Source: Tropicimonas isoalkanivorans (GTDB lineage: Bacteria; Pseudomonadota; Alphaproteobacteria; Rhodobacterales; Rhodobacteraceae). From it: a stretch of DNA of 64,000 bases. Below the pieces are notes generated by a model. The model worked only from the letters and a program-made list of their open reading frames with translations, had not been told where the DNA came from and made no database searches. The position numbers were made by a program, and so were the translations under genes. Of this stretch, positions 63,382 through 64,000 are shown in pieces (the first letter of the stretch is position 1; every line of letters starts with the position of its first letter). Where the stretch lies: contig NZ_FOLG01000015.1 in NCBI RefSeq assembly GCF_900112335.1, positions 59,374 through 123,373 on the forward strand, given 5' to 3'.

Positions 63382-64000
<619 letters not shown>

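Overview
The window is high-GC bacterial DNA that reads as an alphaproteobacterium of the order Rhodobacterales (Roseobacter/Rhodobacter group). Four things point there: the four-gene glutamate/aspartate/amide ABC transporter cluster (bztA-B-C-D order), the ATP12 / HAD / RluC-type / CrcB / RarA block, a gapped flagellar cluster headed by divergent flgB and fliI, and repeated GGAAC-N16/17-CGTT promoters of the alphaproteobacterial general stress sigma factor EcfG. The species cannot be named from sequence alone.

Layout. 0-2.1 kb: the end of a LysR regulator, an agmatinase-type ureohydrolase, and tRNA-Trp on the minus strand. 2.2-2.9 kb: a decayed TylF-like methyltransferase. 3.1-9.2 kb: minus-strand flagellar operon flgB-flgC-fliE-fliQ-flgF-flgG-flgA-flgH-fliL, with fliI divergent. 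9.2-24.5 kb: a stress-protection island with a DUF6635-like protein, an SDR relic, a CsbD-like protein, a tail-anchored small protein, PAP2 phosphatase, Ku and LigD (NHEJ repair), ExoD, a DJ-1/PfpI protein, an alpha/beta hydrolase, two PRC-barrel proteins, PLDc_N, a YihY/BrkB protein, a CBS protein with an ArsB/NhaD transporter, and a VIT1-type transporter. Six exact and two near-exact EcfG promoters lie here. 24.6-31.6 kb: a membrane-anchored octaheme cytochrome c plus cytochrome b, then an RND efflux pair, flanked by AT-rich control DNA. 31.7-38 kb: argB, sixA-like and bztABCD. 38-43 kb: ATP12, HAD phosphatase, pseudouridine synthase, crcB, rarA and an orphan LuxR regulator.

43.1-64 kb: the ribosomal S10-spc-alpha superoperon, all on the minus strand, from tuf (cut by the window edge) to rplQ. 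It is broken into several transcription units. Gaps with terminator hairpins, and in several cases a recognisable sigma70-like promoter restarting the next block, separate rplW|rplB, rplP|rpmC, rpmD|rplO and secY|rpsM. Each gap carries other genes: a Panacea-domain (SocA/DUF4065) antitoxin with a putative toxin plus a lipoprotein; an opposite-strand ETHE1-like metallo-hydrolase plus a small helical protein; a Cys/His-rich exported peptide plus marC; and radC where adk is expected.

The most likely undescribed systems are the Panacea toxin-antitoxin pair inside the S10 operon, with a toxin candidate I cannot place in a known family, and the octaheme cytochrome c / cytochrome b pair next to an RND pump. 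The EcfG island links DNA end-joining, envelope and redox protection under one stress sigma factor.
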